Shown piece by piece: positions 6,765 through 13,019 of a DNA stretch of 13,019 nt. The stretch is taken from assembly GCA_032229625.1 (NCBI GenBank), contig JAVTVZ010000065.1, forward strand, positions 1 to 13,019, written 5' to 3'. This stretch comes from Kineosphaera sp032229625. Lineage in GTDB: Bacteria; Actinomycetota; Actinomycetes; Actinomycetales; Dermatophilaceae. How positions within the stretch are numbered: position 1 is the first letter of the stretch; each line of letters opens with the position of its first letter. Made by a program: the position numbers and the translations under genes. Under the pieces are notes generated by a model, which saw only the letters and a list, made by a program, of their open reading frames with translations, searched no databases and was not told the origin of the DNA.

Positions 6765-7484
6765 ATGTCCCGCACCGCGCGTCCCAGCCGCGTCGACGAG
6801 GCGGTCGACTCCCTGACCGCGCGGATCGTCGACGGCGACTGGCCTGTCGGCGAGGCACTGCCCGGGCAGTGGGAGCTCGCCGAGATCATGCACGTCTCCC
6901 GGCTGACGGTCCGCGAGGCGGTCAAGGAGCTCGCGGCCAAGGGCATGGTCGAGGTGCAGCCGGGCAACGGCACCTTCGTGCGGCCGCACACCGAGTGGAC
7001 CGATCTCGCGGCCGTCTCGGCGATGCAGACGCGCGAGACCGGCGGCCGCCAGGTCGCCCTGTCGCTCATCGAGGTGCGCCGGATGATCGAGGTCGGCAGC
7101 GCCGGGCTCGCCGCGACGCGCCGCACCGCGCAGGACCTCGCTGCCATGGCGGTGACGCTCGCGGATCTGGCCGCGGCGCACGCCGCCGGCGACGTGCACG
7201 CCTTCGTCGCGGCGGACCTCGCCTTCCACCTCGGGGTGCTCAGCGCCTGCGACAACCCCTTCCTGCCGGTCGTCTACGACCCGTTGCAGCAGGCCATGGC
7301 GTCGGGCCGGGCGCAGACGTCGGCGGTCGAGGCGATCCGCGCGCACGCGCTGGAGCACCACCGCGCGATCCTGACCGCGATCGAGGCCGGCGACGCCGCC
7401 GGTGCTGCCGCGGCCATGGACGCCCACATGGACCAGACGGCTCAGGACCTGCTCACCTACGTGCTCGGGGGCGGTCGGGCCTGA
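6765..7484 (+). CDS. GntR-family transcriptional regulator, FadR (FCD) subfamily
   Basis: This is a 239-aa protein. Residues about 10-75 form the winged helix-turn-helix (ALPGQWELAEIMHVSRLTVR, then GMVEVQPGNGTFV). Residues about 95-230 form an all-helical FCD ligand domain with the usual metal ligands: D151 and H155 (DLAFH), H198/H199 and H221 (DAHMD). FCD regulators usually repress catabolic operons and are released by a sugar acid or organic acid. The gene precedes the kinase-dehydrogenase-permease operon, and identical operator-like palindromes sit before both units, so it probably controls both. ATG 6765 is the only sensible start. GGAGG sits just one base before it, too close to act, so a leaderless mRNA is likely. 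The coding sequence is complete before the assembly gap. Confidence 0.93.
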   Translation: MSRTARPSRVDEAVDSLTARIVDGDWPVGEALPGQWELAEIMHVSRLTVREAVKELAAKGMVEVQPGNGTFVRPHTEWTDLAAVSAMQTRETGGRQVALSLIEVRRMIEVGSAGLAATRRTAQDLAAMAVTLADLAAAHAAGDVHAFVAADLAFHLGVLSACDNPFLPVVYDPLQQAMASGRAQTSAVEAIRAHALEHHRAILTAIEAGDAAGAAAAMDAHMDQTAQDLLTYVLGGGRA

Positions 7485-7648
7485 CCGGGCCGGNNNNNNN
7501 NNNNNNNNNNNNNNNNNNNNNNNNNNNNNNNNNNNNNNNNNNNNNNNNNNNNNNNNNNNNNNNNNNNNNNNNNNNNNNNNNNNNNNNNNNNNNGGCTCAG
7601 GACCTGCTCACCTACGTGCTCGGGGGCGGTCGGGCCTGACCGGGCCGG
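7439..7648. other. 100-N scaffold gap flanked by an identical 55-bp overlap (assembly artefact)
   Basis: Ns run from 7494 to 7593, exactly 100. The 55 bases before the gap (7439-7493) are repeated without change immediately after it (7594-7648) and include the end and stop codon of gntR. Two contigs that overlap by 55 bp were most likely scaffolded with a fixed-size spacer instead of being merged. The true distance from the gntR stop to the kinase ATG is then probably 177 bp, not 332 bp. The 'second copy' of the gntR end is not a gene. Confidence 0.88.
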
Positions 7649-7657
7649 TGGCCCGAC
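7629..7657 (+). terminator. Hairpin at the gntR stop, possible terminator
   Basis: GTCGGGCC (7629-7636) pairs with GGCCCGAC (7650-7657); an inner alternative stem, CGGGCC-GGT-GGCCCG, is also possible. The left arm includes the last codons of gntR (as seen in the post-gap copy). No T-run follows. It may end the gntR transcript and may also have helped break the assembly here. Confidence 0.4.
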
Positions 7658-7741
7658 GCCACTGAGGCCGGAGTGGAGGCCGGCGGCCAGCGGCCGAGCC
7701 GGTGCGCTCGGGCGGCACGGGCAGTAGGTCCGATATGGGGG

Positions 7742-7794
7742 TTGCGCTCTGCTTTGCCCGTGCCATACCCTCCTCACAGAGTTCAGACCTCTGA
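7742..7794 (+). promoter_or_regulatory. Promoter and predicted GntR operator of the acid-sugar operon
   Basis: A -35-like TTGCGC (7742-7747) and a -10-like TACCCT (7766-7771) are 18 bp apart. The perfect palindrome TCAGA-CC-TCTGA follows at 7783-7794, just past the expected transcript start and exactly 22 nt before the kinase ATG. The same 11-bp core (TCAGAGGTCTG, inverted) lies before gntR. This layout is typical of a repressor that blocks a catabolic promoter until inducer is present. Confidence 0.6.
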
Positions 7795-7816
7795 CTTTTC
7801 ACGAAGGAGTGACGTC

Positions 7817-9262
7817 ATGACCCTCACCCGCGAGGAGCTGCTCGCCGGACGCCCCACCGGCGCCGACGCCGACCAGGTCGACGCCGCCGAGATCGCCCGG
7901 GGGATCGACGGCTCGCGCCGCGTCTTCGTCGTACTCGACGACGACCCCACCGGCACGCAGTCGGTGACCGACCTGCCGGTGCTCACGAACTGGAGCGTCG
8001 AGAGCCTGCAGTGGGCCCTGAGCCAGGGCCGGCCGGCCGTCTACGTCATGACGAACTCGCGCAGCCTGCACCCGACCGACGCGCGGGCGCGCAACATCGA
8101 GGTCGCCCGCGCCGCCTTCGCGGCCGCGCAGCGGGTCGGCGTCGACGTCGACTTCGTCAGCCGCTCGGACTCCACGCTGCGCGGGCACTACCCGCTGGAG
8201 ACCGACACCCTCGCCGAGCAGATCGAGGCGGCCACCGGGCGCGGCGTCGACGGCGTCGTCATCGTGCCGGCCTTCGGGGACGCCGGGCGGATCACGGTCG
8301 GCGGCGTGCACTACGCGGGCTCGGACGCCTCCGGCTACGTGCCGGTCGGTGAGTCGGAGTTCGCGCAGGACGCGACGTTCGGCTACCGCTCGTCCCGCCT
8401 CGCGGACTGGGTCGAGGAGAAGACCCACGGCCGGATCGCGGCCGACGACGTCGTCGCCGTCGACCTGACGACGCTGCGCACCGATCAGGCCGCCGTCGTC
8501 GCGGCGCTGCGCGGCCTGCGCGCCGGGCAGCCGTGCGTCGTCGACATCGTGCAGGAGAGCGACCTGCTGCTGCTCGCGGCGGCGCTGGAGCAGGCCGAGC
8601 GCTCCGGGGTGCGGCTGCTCTCTCGCGTCGGGCCGCCCTTCATGCGCGCCCGACTCGGTCAGACCCCGCGCACTCCGCTGACCGGCGAGGAGGTCCGCGC
8701 GATCCGCGCCGGCGGCGTCGCCCAGGACAGCGTCGGGGGCCTGATCATGATCGGCTCGCACACCGCCCTGACGACCGGTCAGCTCCAGGCGCTGCGCGAG
8801 CGCAGCGCGCCGACGGAATTCGAGATCGACGTCGCCGCCGTCCGCGACGACGCGACCCGCGCGGCCCACCTGGCGCAGATCGTCACGGCGGCCGCCGACG
8901 CCCTCACCCGCGGCAACGTCGCGATCCGCACCTCCCGCACCCTGGTCACCGGCGCCGACGCCGACGACTCCCTGGCGATCGCGCGGCTCGTCTCCACCGC
9001 CGTCGTCGACGTCACCGCCGGGATCCTGGCCGCCTGTCCCCCGCGGTTCGTCGTCGCCAAGGGCGGTATCACGAGCTCGGACGTCGCGAGCCGGGGCCTG
9101 GGGATCGAGCGCGCGTATGTCCGCGGGCCGATGCTGCCCGGGATCGTCTCGCTGTGGGAGCCGATGGACGGCCCGGCCCGCGGCATCCCCTACATCGTCT
9201 TCGCCGGCAACGTCGGCGGCCCCGACTCCCTCGCCGACGTCGTCGACACCCTGTCGGCCTGA
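7817..9262 (+). CDS. otnK: DUF1537 four-carbon acid-sugar kinase (OtnK-like 3-oxo-tetronate kinase)
   Basis: This 481-aa protein begins at ATG 7817 with GAAGGAG (7803-7809) as ribosome-binding site. The N-terminal sugar-binding domain shows LDDDPTGTQSV (residues 40-50), SRSDSTLRGHYP (115-126) and PAFGDAGRITVGGVHY (151-166). The C-terminal nucleotide-binding domain shows AKGGITSSDV (414-423) and AGNVGGPDSL (463-472). This is the DUF1537 family, shown to phosphorylate four-carbon sugar acids (OtnK on 3-oxo-tetronate, DtnK on D-threonate). A dehydrogenase of the LtnD type follows, so the 3-oxo-tetronate role is the more likely; substrate stereochemistry cannot be decided. It is the first gene of a three-gene operon under a predicted GntR operator. 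Confidence 0.85.
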   Translation: MTLTREELLAGRPTGADADQVDAAEIARGIDGSRRVFVVLDDDPTGTQSVTDLPVLTNWSVESLQWALSQGRPAVYVMTNSRSLHPTDARARNIEVARAAFAAAQRVGVDVDFVSRSDSTLRGHYPLETDTLAEQIEAATGRGVDGVVIVPAFGDAGRITVGGVHYAGSDASGYVPVGESEFAQDATFGYRSSRLADWVEEKTHGRIAADDVVAVDLTTLRTDQAAVVAALRGLRAGQPCVVDIVQESDLLLLAAALEQAERSGVRLLSRVGPPFMRARLGQTPRTPLTGEEVRAIRAGGVAQDSVGGLIMIGSHTALTTGQLQALRERSAPTEFEIDVAAVRDDATRAAHLAQIVTAAADALTRGNVAIRTSRTLVTGADADDSLAIARLVSTAVVDVTAGILAACPPRFVVAKGGITSSDVASRGLGIERAYVRGPMLPGIVSLWEPMDGPARGIPYIVFAGNVGGPDSLADVVDTLSA

Positions 9263-9333
9263 CACCCCTCGTCCGGCCCGCACCTCACCCTCTACCTCAC
9301 CCTCATCTGAACCCCGGCTCGAAGGAGAGCAGC

Positions 9334-10266
9334 ATGTCCACCGACCTCACCGTCGCGGTCCTCGGTCTCGGCGCCATGGGCGCGCCGATGGCCCGCCACC
9401 TGGCGAGCACCGGCTTCGCCGTGCGCGCCTACGACATCGACCCGGCCCGCAGCGCCGCCGCCGCCGACCTCGGCGCGACCCCCGCGAGCAGCGCCCGCGA
9501 CGCCGCGACCGGCGCCGACCTCGTGCTGCTCGCCGTGCGCAACGAGGCCCAGCTGCGCGCAGCCCTCTGGGGCAGCGACGGCGTCGTGCCCGCACTGGGC
9601 GCCGGCGCGACGATCCTGCTGACCAGCACCGTCGGCATCGCGGCCGTGCGGGCCGTCGCCGCCGAGCTGGACACCGACGGCATCGGCCTGGTCGACGCCC
9701 CCGTCTCCGGCGGCCCCGTGCGCGCCGGGGCCGGCGACCTGCTCGTCACCGTCGGCGCGACGGATCAGGCCTGGGCCGCGGCGCTGCCCGTGCTCGAGGC
9801 GATGGCCTCGACCCTGACCCGCGTCGGCGACAAGCCCGGCGACGGCCAGTGCATGAAGACGGTCAACCAGCTCCTGTGCGGCGTCCACATCGCCGCCGGC
9901 GCCGAGGCGCTCGCGCTCGCGCAGGCGCTCGGGCTCGACCCGGCCCTCGCGCTGGAGACCCTCGGGGCGGGCGCCGCCGCGAGCTTCATGCTCGGCGACC
10001 GCGGGCCGCGGATGCTCCAGGCGTACGACGAGGGCGGAGCGGAGGTCCGCAGCCGGCTCGACATCTTCGTCAAGGACATGGGCATCGTCACGACGGCCGC
10101 GAAGGGCGTCGGCATGGCGACCCCGATCGCCGCCGCCGCCGAGCAGCTCTACCTCCTGGGGCAGGCCCAGGGCCGTGGCGCCGACGACGACTCCAGCGTG
10201 ATCGCCGTCCTCGCGCCCCAGCCCACCCGCGCGGGCTCCGCCGCCGACGAGAACGCGCAGGTCTGA
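9334..10266 (+). CDS. ltnD: 3-hydroxyisobutyrate-dehydrogenase-family NAD(P)-dependent oxidoreductase (LtnD-like)
   Basis: This is a 310-aa protein with ATG 9334 behind GAAGGAGA (9321-9328). The Rossmann motif GLGAMG is at residues 11-16. The substrate motif DAPVSGGPVRAGAGDLL is at 121-137, with S125 in the conserved position. The catalytic lysine is probably K175 in CMKTVNQLL, and FVKDMG (245-250) is the usual C-terminal motif. This family oxidises beta-hydroxyacids; LtnD members oxidise L-threonate or D-erythronate to the oxo acid that OtnK phosphorylates. Neighbouring kinase and permease genes support that assignment over valine or tartronate metabolism. The 71-nt spacer from the kinase is pyrimidine-rich with a trivial 12-bp double repeat. 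The stop is 3 nt before the permease ATG. The polar C-terminal extension from about residue 282 is unremarkable. Confidence 0.82.
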   Translation: MSTDLTVAVLGLGAMGAPMARHLASTGFAVRAYDIDPARSAAAADLGATPASSARDAATGADLVLLAVRNEAQLRAALWGSDGVVPALGAGATILLTSTVGIAAVRAVAAELDTDGIGLVDAPVSGGPVRAGAGDLLVTVGATDQAWAAALPVLEAMASTLTRVGDKPGDGQCMKTVNQLLCGVHIAAGAEALALAQALGLDPALALETLGAGAAASFMLGDRGPRMLQAYDEGGAEVRSRLDIFVKDMGIVTTAAKGVGMATPIAAAAEQLYLLGQAQGRGADDDSSVIAVLAPQPTRAGSAADENAQV

Positions 10267-10269
10267 GCC

Positions 10270-11664
10270 ATGTCGACCGCCTACCTGCTCGCGCTCGCCG
10301 CGATCTCCATCGGGGTCCTGCTCGGCCTCGTCATCAAGCTCAAGATGCCCGCCTTCATCGCGATGATCCTCGTCGCGATGGGCACGGCCCTGGCCGGAGG
10401 CATCGCCGCCGACAAGGTCATCCCCGTCCTGACGGCCGGCATGGGCAAGACCCTCGGCTCGGTGGCGATCATCGTCGGCCTCGGCGCGATGCTCGGCCGG
10501 ATGATCGAGGTGTCCGGGGGCGCCGAGCGGCTCGCCCACGCGTTCACCGACAAGCTGGGCCGCAAGCGCGTCGTCGCCGCCGTGACCGCCGCCGCGTTCA
10601 TCCTCGGCATCCCGGTCTTCTTCGACGTCGGCTTCATCATCCTCGCGCCGATCGTCTTCGGCTTCGCCGCCGTCGCCGGCATCTCGCCGCTGCGGATCGG
10701 CCTGCCCGTCGCCGCGACGCTGCTCGCCGTGCACGTCGCGCTGCCGCCGCACCCCGGGCCGGTCGCCGCCGCCGCGACGATCGGAGCGGACAACGGCCTG
10801 CTGACGATGATCGGGCTCGTCGCGTGTGTGCCCGTCGCGGTCGTCACCTACCTCGTCTCGCAGCGGATGCCGCTGGAGCGGATCACCCTCGGCCCGTCCC
10901 CGGCGACCGAGGCCGTCGAGGCAGTCGAGGCCGCCCAGAGAACCCAGGCCGCGCCAGGTTCGCAGGACGCGCAAGACTCGCCGGCCTCACGCGCGCCCTC
11001 GACGGGGCTGGTCATGGCGCTCATCCTCATCCCGCTGGGCCTGATCATGGTCGGCACGACCGGCGCGATGCTGCTGGAGCCGGGCGCGGCGCGCAGCTGG
11101 CTCGGCTTCGTCGGCTCGCCGGTCTTCGCGCTGCTCGTCGGCTGCCTGCTCGCCTACGTGCTCATCGCCCGGCGCATGGGGTGGGACCTGATGGCCCGCG
11201 GCGACATCATGGACGGCGCGCTGCCCACCGTGGCGATCATCATCTTCGTCACCGGCGCCGGCGGCGTCTTCGCCAACGTCCTCGTCGAGACCGGCGTCGG
11301 CGCCGCCCTGTCCGGCACCCTCGCCGACCTCGGGATGCCGCTGCTGCTGACCGCCTATCTCATCGCCGTCGGGCTGCGGGTCGCGCAGGGCTCGGCGACC
11401 GTCGCGATCCTGACGACCGCGGGCCTGGTCCAGCCCGGCGTCGCGGCCGCCGGCCTCGACCCGGTCCACACCGTGCTCGTCGTGCTTGCCATCGCCTTCG
11501 GCGGCTACGCGGCCTCGCACATCAACGACTCCGGCTTCTGGATCGTCACCCGCTACCTCGGCCTGTCCGTCGCCGACGGGCTCAAGACGTTCACCGTGCT
11601 GACGACCGTCGGCAGCATCGTCGGCATGCTCGGCGTCAGCGCCCTGTGGCTGGCGATCCCCTGA
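10270..11664 (+). CDS. GntP-family sugar-acid:H+ symporter
   Basis: This 464-aa polytopic membrane protein has about 12 hydrophobic segments. Family motifs are KMPAFIAMILVA (25-36), ILGIPVFFDVGFIILAP (111-127), VALPPHPGP (156-164), RVAQGSATVA (370-379) and SHINDSGFW (416-424). GntP transporters take up gluconate and related acids by proton symport; the operon context points to a four-carbon acid such as threonate or erythronate. The gene starts 3 nt after the dehydrogenase stop with no clear ribosome-binding site of its own, so translation is probably coupled. A polar low-complexity loop at about residues 208-243 (rich in Ala, Glu, Gln, Ser, Pro) separates the two halves. It ends 45 bp from the convergent flagellin gene, with no strong terminator between them. 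Confidence 0.93.
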   Translation: MSTAYLLALAAISIGVLLGLVIKLKMPAFIAMILVAMGTALAGGIAADKVIPVLTAGMGKTLGSVAIIVGLGAMLGRMIEVSGGAERLAHAFTDKLGRKRVVAAVTAAAFILGIPVFFDVGFIILAPIVFGFAAVAGISPLRIGLPVAATLLAVHVALPPHPGPVAAAATIGADNGLLTMIGLVACVPVAVVTYLVSQRMPLERITLGPSPATEAVEAVEAAQRTQAAPGSQDAQDSPASRAPSTGLVMALILIPLGLIMVGTTGAMLLEPGAARSWLGFVGSPVFALLVGCLLAYVLIARRMGWDLMARGDIMDGALPTVAIIIFVTGAGGVFANVLVETGVGAALSGTLADLGMPLLLTAYLIAVGLRVAQGSATVAILTTAGLVQPGVAAAGLDPVHTVLVVLAIAFGGYAASHINDSGFWIVTRYLGLSVADGLKTFTVLTTVGSIVGMLGVSALWLAIP

Positions 11665-11709
11665 CCGACTCCCGCTCTCAGAGCCGGACCCGCCGACGAC
11701 GACAGGCCC

Positions 11710-13019
11710 TTACTGCAGCAGCTTGAGGACCGACTGCGGCACCGTGTTGGCCTGCGCGAGCATCTGCATCGACGCCTGGATGAGGATCTCGCGCCGCTTC
11801 AGCTCGGTGATCTCCTCGGCCATGTCGGCGTCGCGGATCTGGCTCTCGGAGAAGGCCAGATTCTCGGCCGACACCCCGACCGAGCGGATCGTGTGGTCCA
11901 GGGCGTTCTCGGTCGCGCCCATCTCCGCGCGGCCGGCGCTGACGATCGCGATCGCGCGGTCGATCTGGCCGAGCGCGTCCGTGGCACCCGAGGCCCACGT
12001 CACCGGGGTGCCGCCGCCTCCCGTCGACGAGCTCGGCACGTCGTTCGCGTGGCCGAAGCCGACGCCCCCTCCTCCTCCCCCACCCGACGAGGGGGTCGAG
12101 GAGCCGGCCGGCCTCGTCACGTCGATGGGCTCGAGCAGGATGTCGGCGGCGGCATAGCCGCGGTCCCGCGCCGGGATCGCGGGAACAGCGGGAATGACGT
12201 CCCTGCCTGCATCCTTCTGCCGCCGAGCGGCGTTGTCCGGGATTCCTTCGACCGACACGTCGCCACTGCCGCCCGTCTTGGCCATGACGATGAGGTTCGC
12301 GGGGACGCTCGTGCCGTCCTGGTAGGTGTGGACGCCCACGGAGGCGGTGAACGACGCGCTGAACGTCGGGTCACCGTTGAGGCGGGCGACCAGCTCGGGC
12401 ACCGTGGTGGGCAGCGGGTCCAGACTGACGTCGACCTGCGTGGGCTGCCCCGCCAGGGTGTGGGTGAACGACACCGGGTCGGCGATCGCGGCCATTCGCG
12501 CCGGGTCGCTGACTCCCCAGAGCGCCACACCGGCCGGCTCCGCCGGTTGCTCGTCCCTCGCCGGGACGGCCGCGTCGACTCCGCTCCTGATGGTGACCGT
12601 CGTGGTGTCCCCGGCGTTGGCGCCGACCTGCAGCTTCTTGTCCACGAAGGTGCCGTCCAGGAGCGTCGCCCCGTTGAACTCGGTCTCGTAGGCGATCCGG
12701 TCGATCTCCCCGGTGAGCTGCGTCATCTCGGTCTGGATCATCCGCAGGTTGTCCGAGCTCATCACCCCGGTGTTCGCCGCCTGGACCGCGAGCGTGCGCA
12801 TCCGCTGCAGGATCGCGTGGGTCTCGTTGAGCGCGCCCTCCGCGGTGCGCAGGAGCGAGATGCCGTCCCCGGCGTTGCGCTGCCCCTGGTTGAGCCCGTT
12901 GACCTGCGCGCGCATCGTCTCGGCGATCGCCAGGCCGGCCGCGTCGTCGGCGGCACGGTTGATCCTGTCCCGCGTCAAGCTTTCTGGCAGGCCGGTTGTG
13001 AGGGCATGATCGGCGCGTG
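11710..13019 (-). CDS. fliC: Flagellin, 5' end outside the window
   Basis: This is the filament subunit of the bacterial flagellum. The minus-strand frame is open from the right edge to TAA at 11712-11710. The N-terminal D1 part reads RINRAADDAAGLAIAETMRA, then DGISLLRTAEGALNETHAILQRMR and TEFNGATLLDG. The C-terminal part has SVGVSAENLAFSESQIRDAD and ends MLAQANTVPQSVLKLLQ, both classic. The middle (about 200 residues) is variable and ends in a Gly/Ser/Pro-rich stretch with seven consecutive glycines. A TTG at 12978 is the only start-like codon in view, but the frame continues and family members have about 40 residues before RIN, so the true start should lie roughly 60 nt beyond the edge. Residues just before RIN (LPESLTRD) differ from the usual ERLSSG, so the 5' end deserves caution. 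Confidence 0.88.
   Translation of the reverse strand, partial: RADHALTTGLPESLTRDRINRAADDAAGLAIAETMRAQVNGLNQGQRNAGDGISLLRTAEGALNETHAILQRMRTLAVQAANTGVMSSDNLRMIQTEMTQLTGEIDRIAYETEFNGATLLDGTFVDKKLQVGANAGDTTTVTIRSGVDAAVPARDEQPAEPAGVALWGVSDPARMAAIADPVSFTHTLAGQPTQVDVSLDPLPTTVPELVARLNGDPTFSASFTASVGVHTYQDGTSVPANLIVMAKTGGSGDVSVEGIPDNAARRQKDAGRDVIPAVPAIPARDRGYAAADILLEPIDVTRPAGSSTPSSGGGGGGGVGFGHANDVPSSSTGGGGTPVTWASGATDALGQIDRAIAIVSAGRAEMGATENALDHTIRSVGVSAENLAFSESQIRDADMAEEITELKRREILIQASMQMLAQANTVPQSVLKLLQ

Noticed and set aside
6678..7427. Upstream extension of the Nudix frame to 7427 on the minus strand
   Set aside because: It lies opposite the gntR gene and shows shadow composition; DUF4031 proteins begin at M-I-L-V-D, which fixes the start at 6677.
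7594..7639. Second copy of the gntR 3' end after the N run
   Set aside because: Identical 55-bp contig-end overlap; an assembly artefact, not a duplicated gene or pseudogene.
9283..9306. Two 12-bp near-repeats CCTCACCCTC(TA/AT) between kinase and dehydrogenase
   Set aside because: Only two copies in a short pyrimidine-rich spacer; no known site or fold.
9117..11726. Plus-strand open frame of 869 codons across the dehydrogenase and permease
   Set aside because: Out-of-frame shadow rich in Arg, Pro and Ala; the real genes with motifs occupy the other frames.

Overview
The window is GC-rich (roughly 70%), densely coded and actinobacterial in character. It carries a DUF222/13E12-type HNH gene with a mycobacterial-style LexA box, DUF3349 proteins, a DUF4031-Nudix fusion and GTTCACC-type PHO boxes. 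A flagellin gene at the right edge points to a motile lineage of Actinomycetota. The genus cannot be read from this sequence. A run of 100 Ns shows that this is a scaffolded draft assembly.

Layout. (1) 1-431, minus strand: the 5' part of a DUF222/HNH gene under a probable SOS box. (2) 432-857: a divergent intergenic region with a perfect 15-bp hairpin and a two-unit PHO box. (3) 858-5132, plus strand: a phosphate-uptake locus. It holds a PiT transporter and a small two-helix membrane protein, then a second copy of the same pair, then two DUF3349 paralogues. Each pit gene has 11-bp-spaced PHO-box units about 105-130 bp upstream. (4) 5230-5931: a COG4339-like HD phosphohydrolase whose domain is interrupted by a six-unit 15-bp minisatellite. 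An orphan His-rich reading frame lies just upstream. It overlaps tail to tail with (5) a minus-strand DUF4031-Nudix fusion (5916-6677). (6) 6765-11664, plus strand: an acid-sugar (tetronate-type) catabolic cluster made of a FadR-type GntR regulator, a DUF1537/OtnK-type kinase, an LtnD-type dehydrogenase and a GntP-family permease. The palindrome TCAGA-SS-TCTGA lies exactly 22 nt before the start codon of both the regulator and the kinase, so it is the likely operator. (7) 11710 to the right edge, minus strand: a flagellin whose N-terminus leaves the window.

How the genes work together. The phosphate genes probably form a Pi-responsive uptake unit in which the small membrane protein and DUF3349 are long-standing partners of Pit; the same grouping is known in mycobacteria (Rv0545c-Rv0543c, from memory). 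In the second cluster the permease would import a four-carbon sugar acid, the dehydrogenase oxidise it and the kinase phosphorylate the 3-oxo acid. The decarboxylase/aldolase and isomerase that complete the known routes are not in the window.

I found no CRISPR array, tRNA, rRNA, transposase or recognisable defence island. The most notable observations are regulatory (matched operators, paired PHO boxes), the duplicated Pit module, and the two repeat-derived oddities in and before the HD gene.
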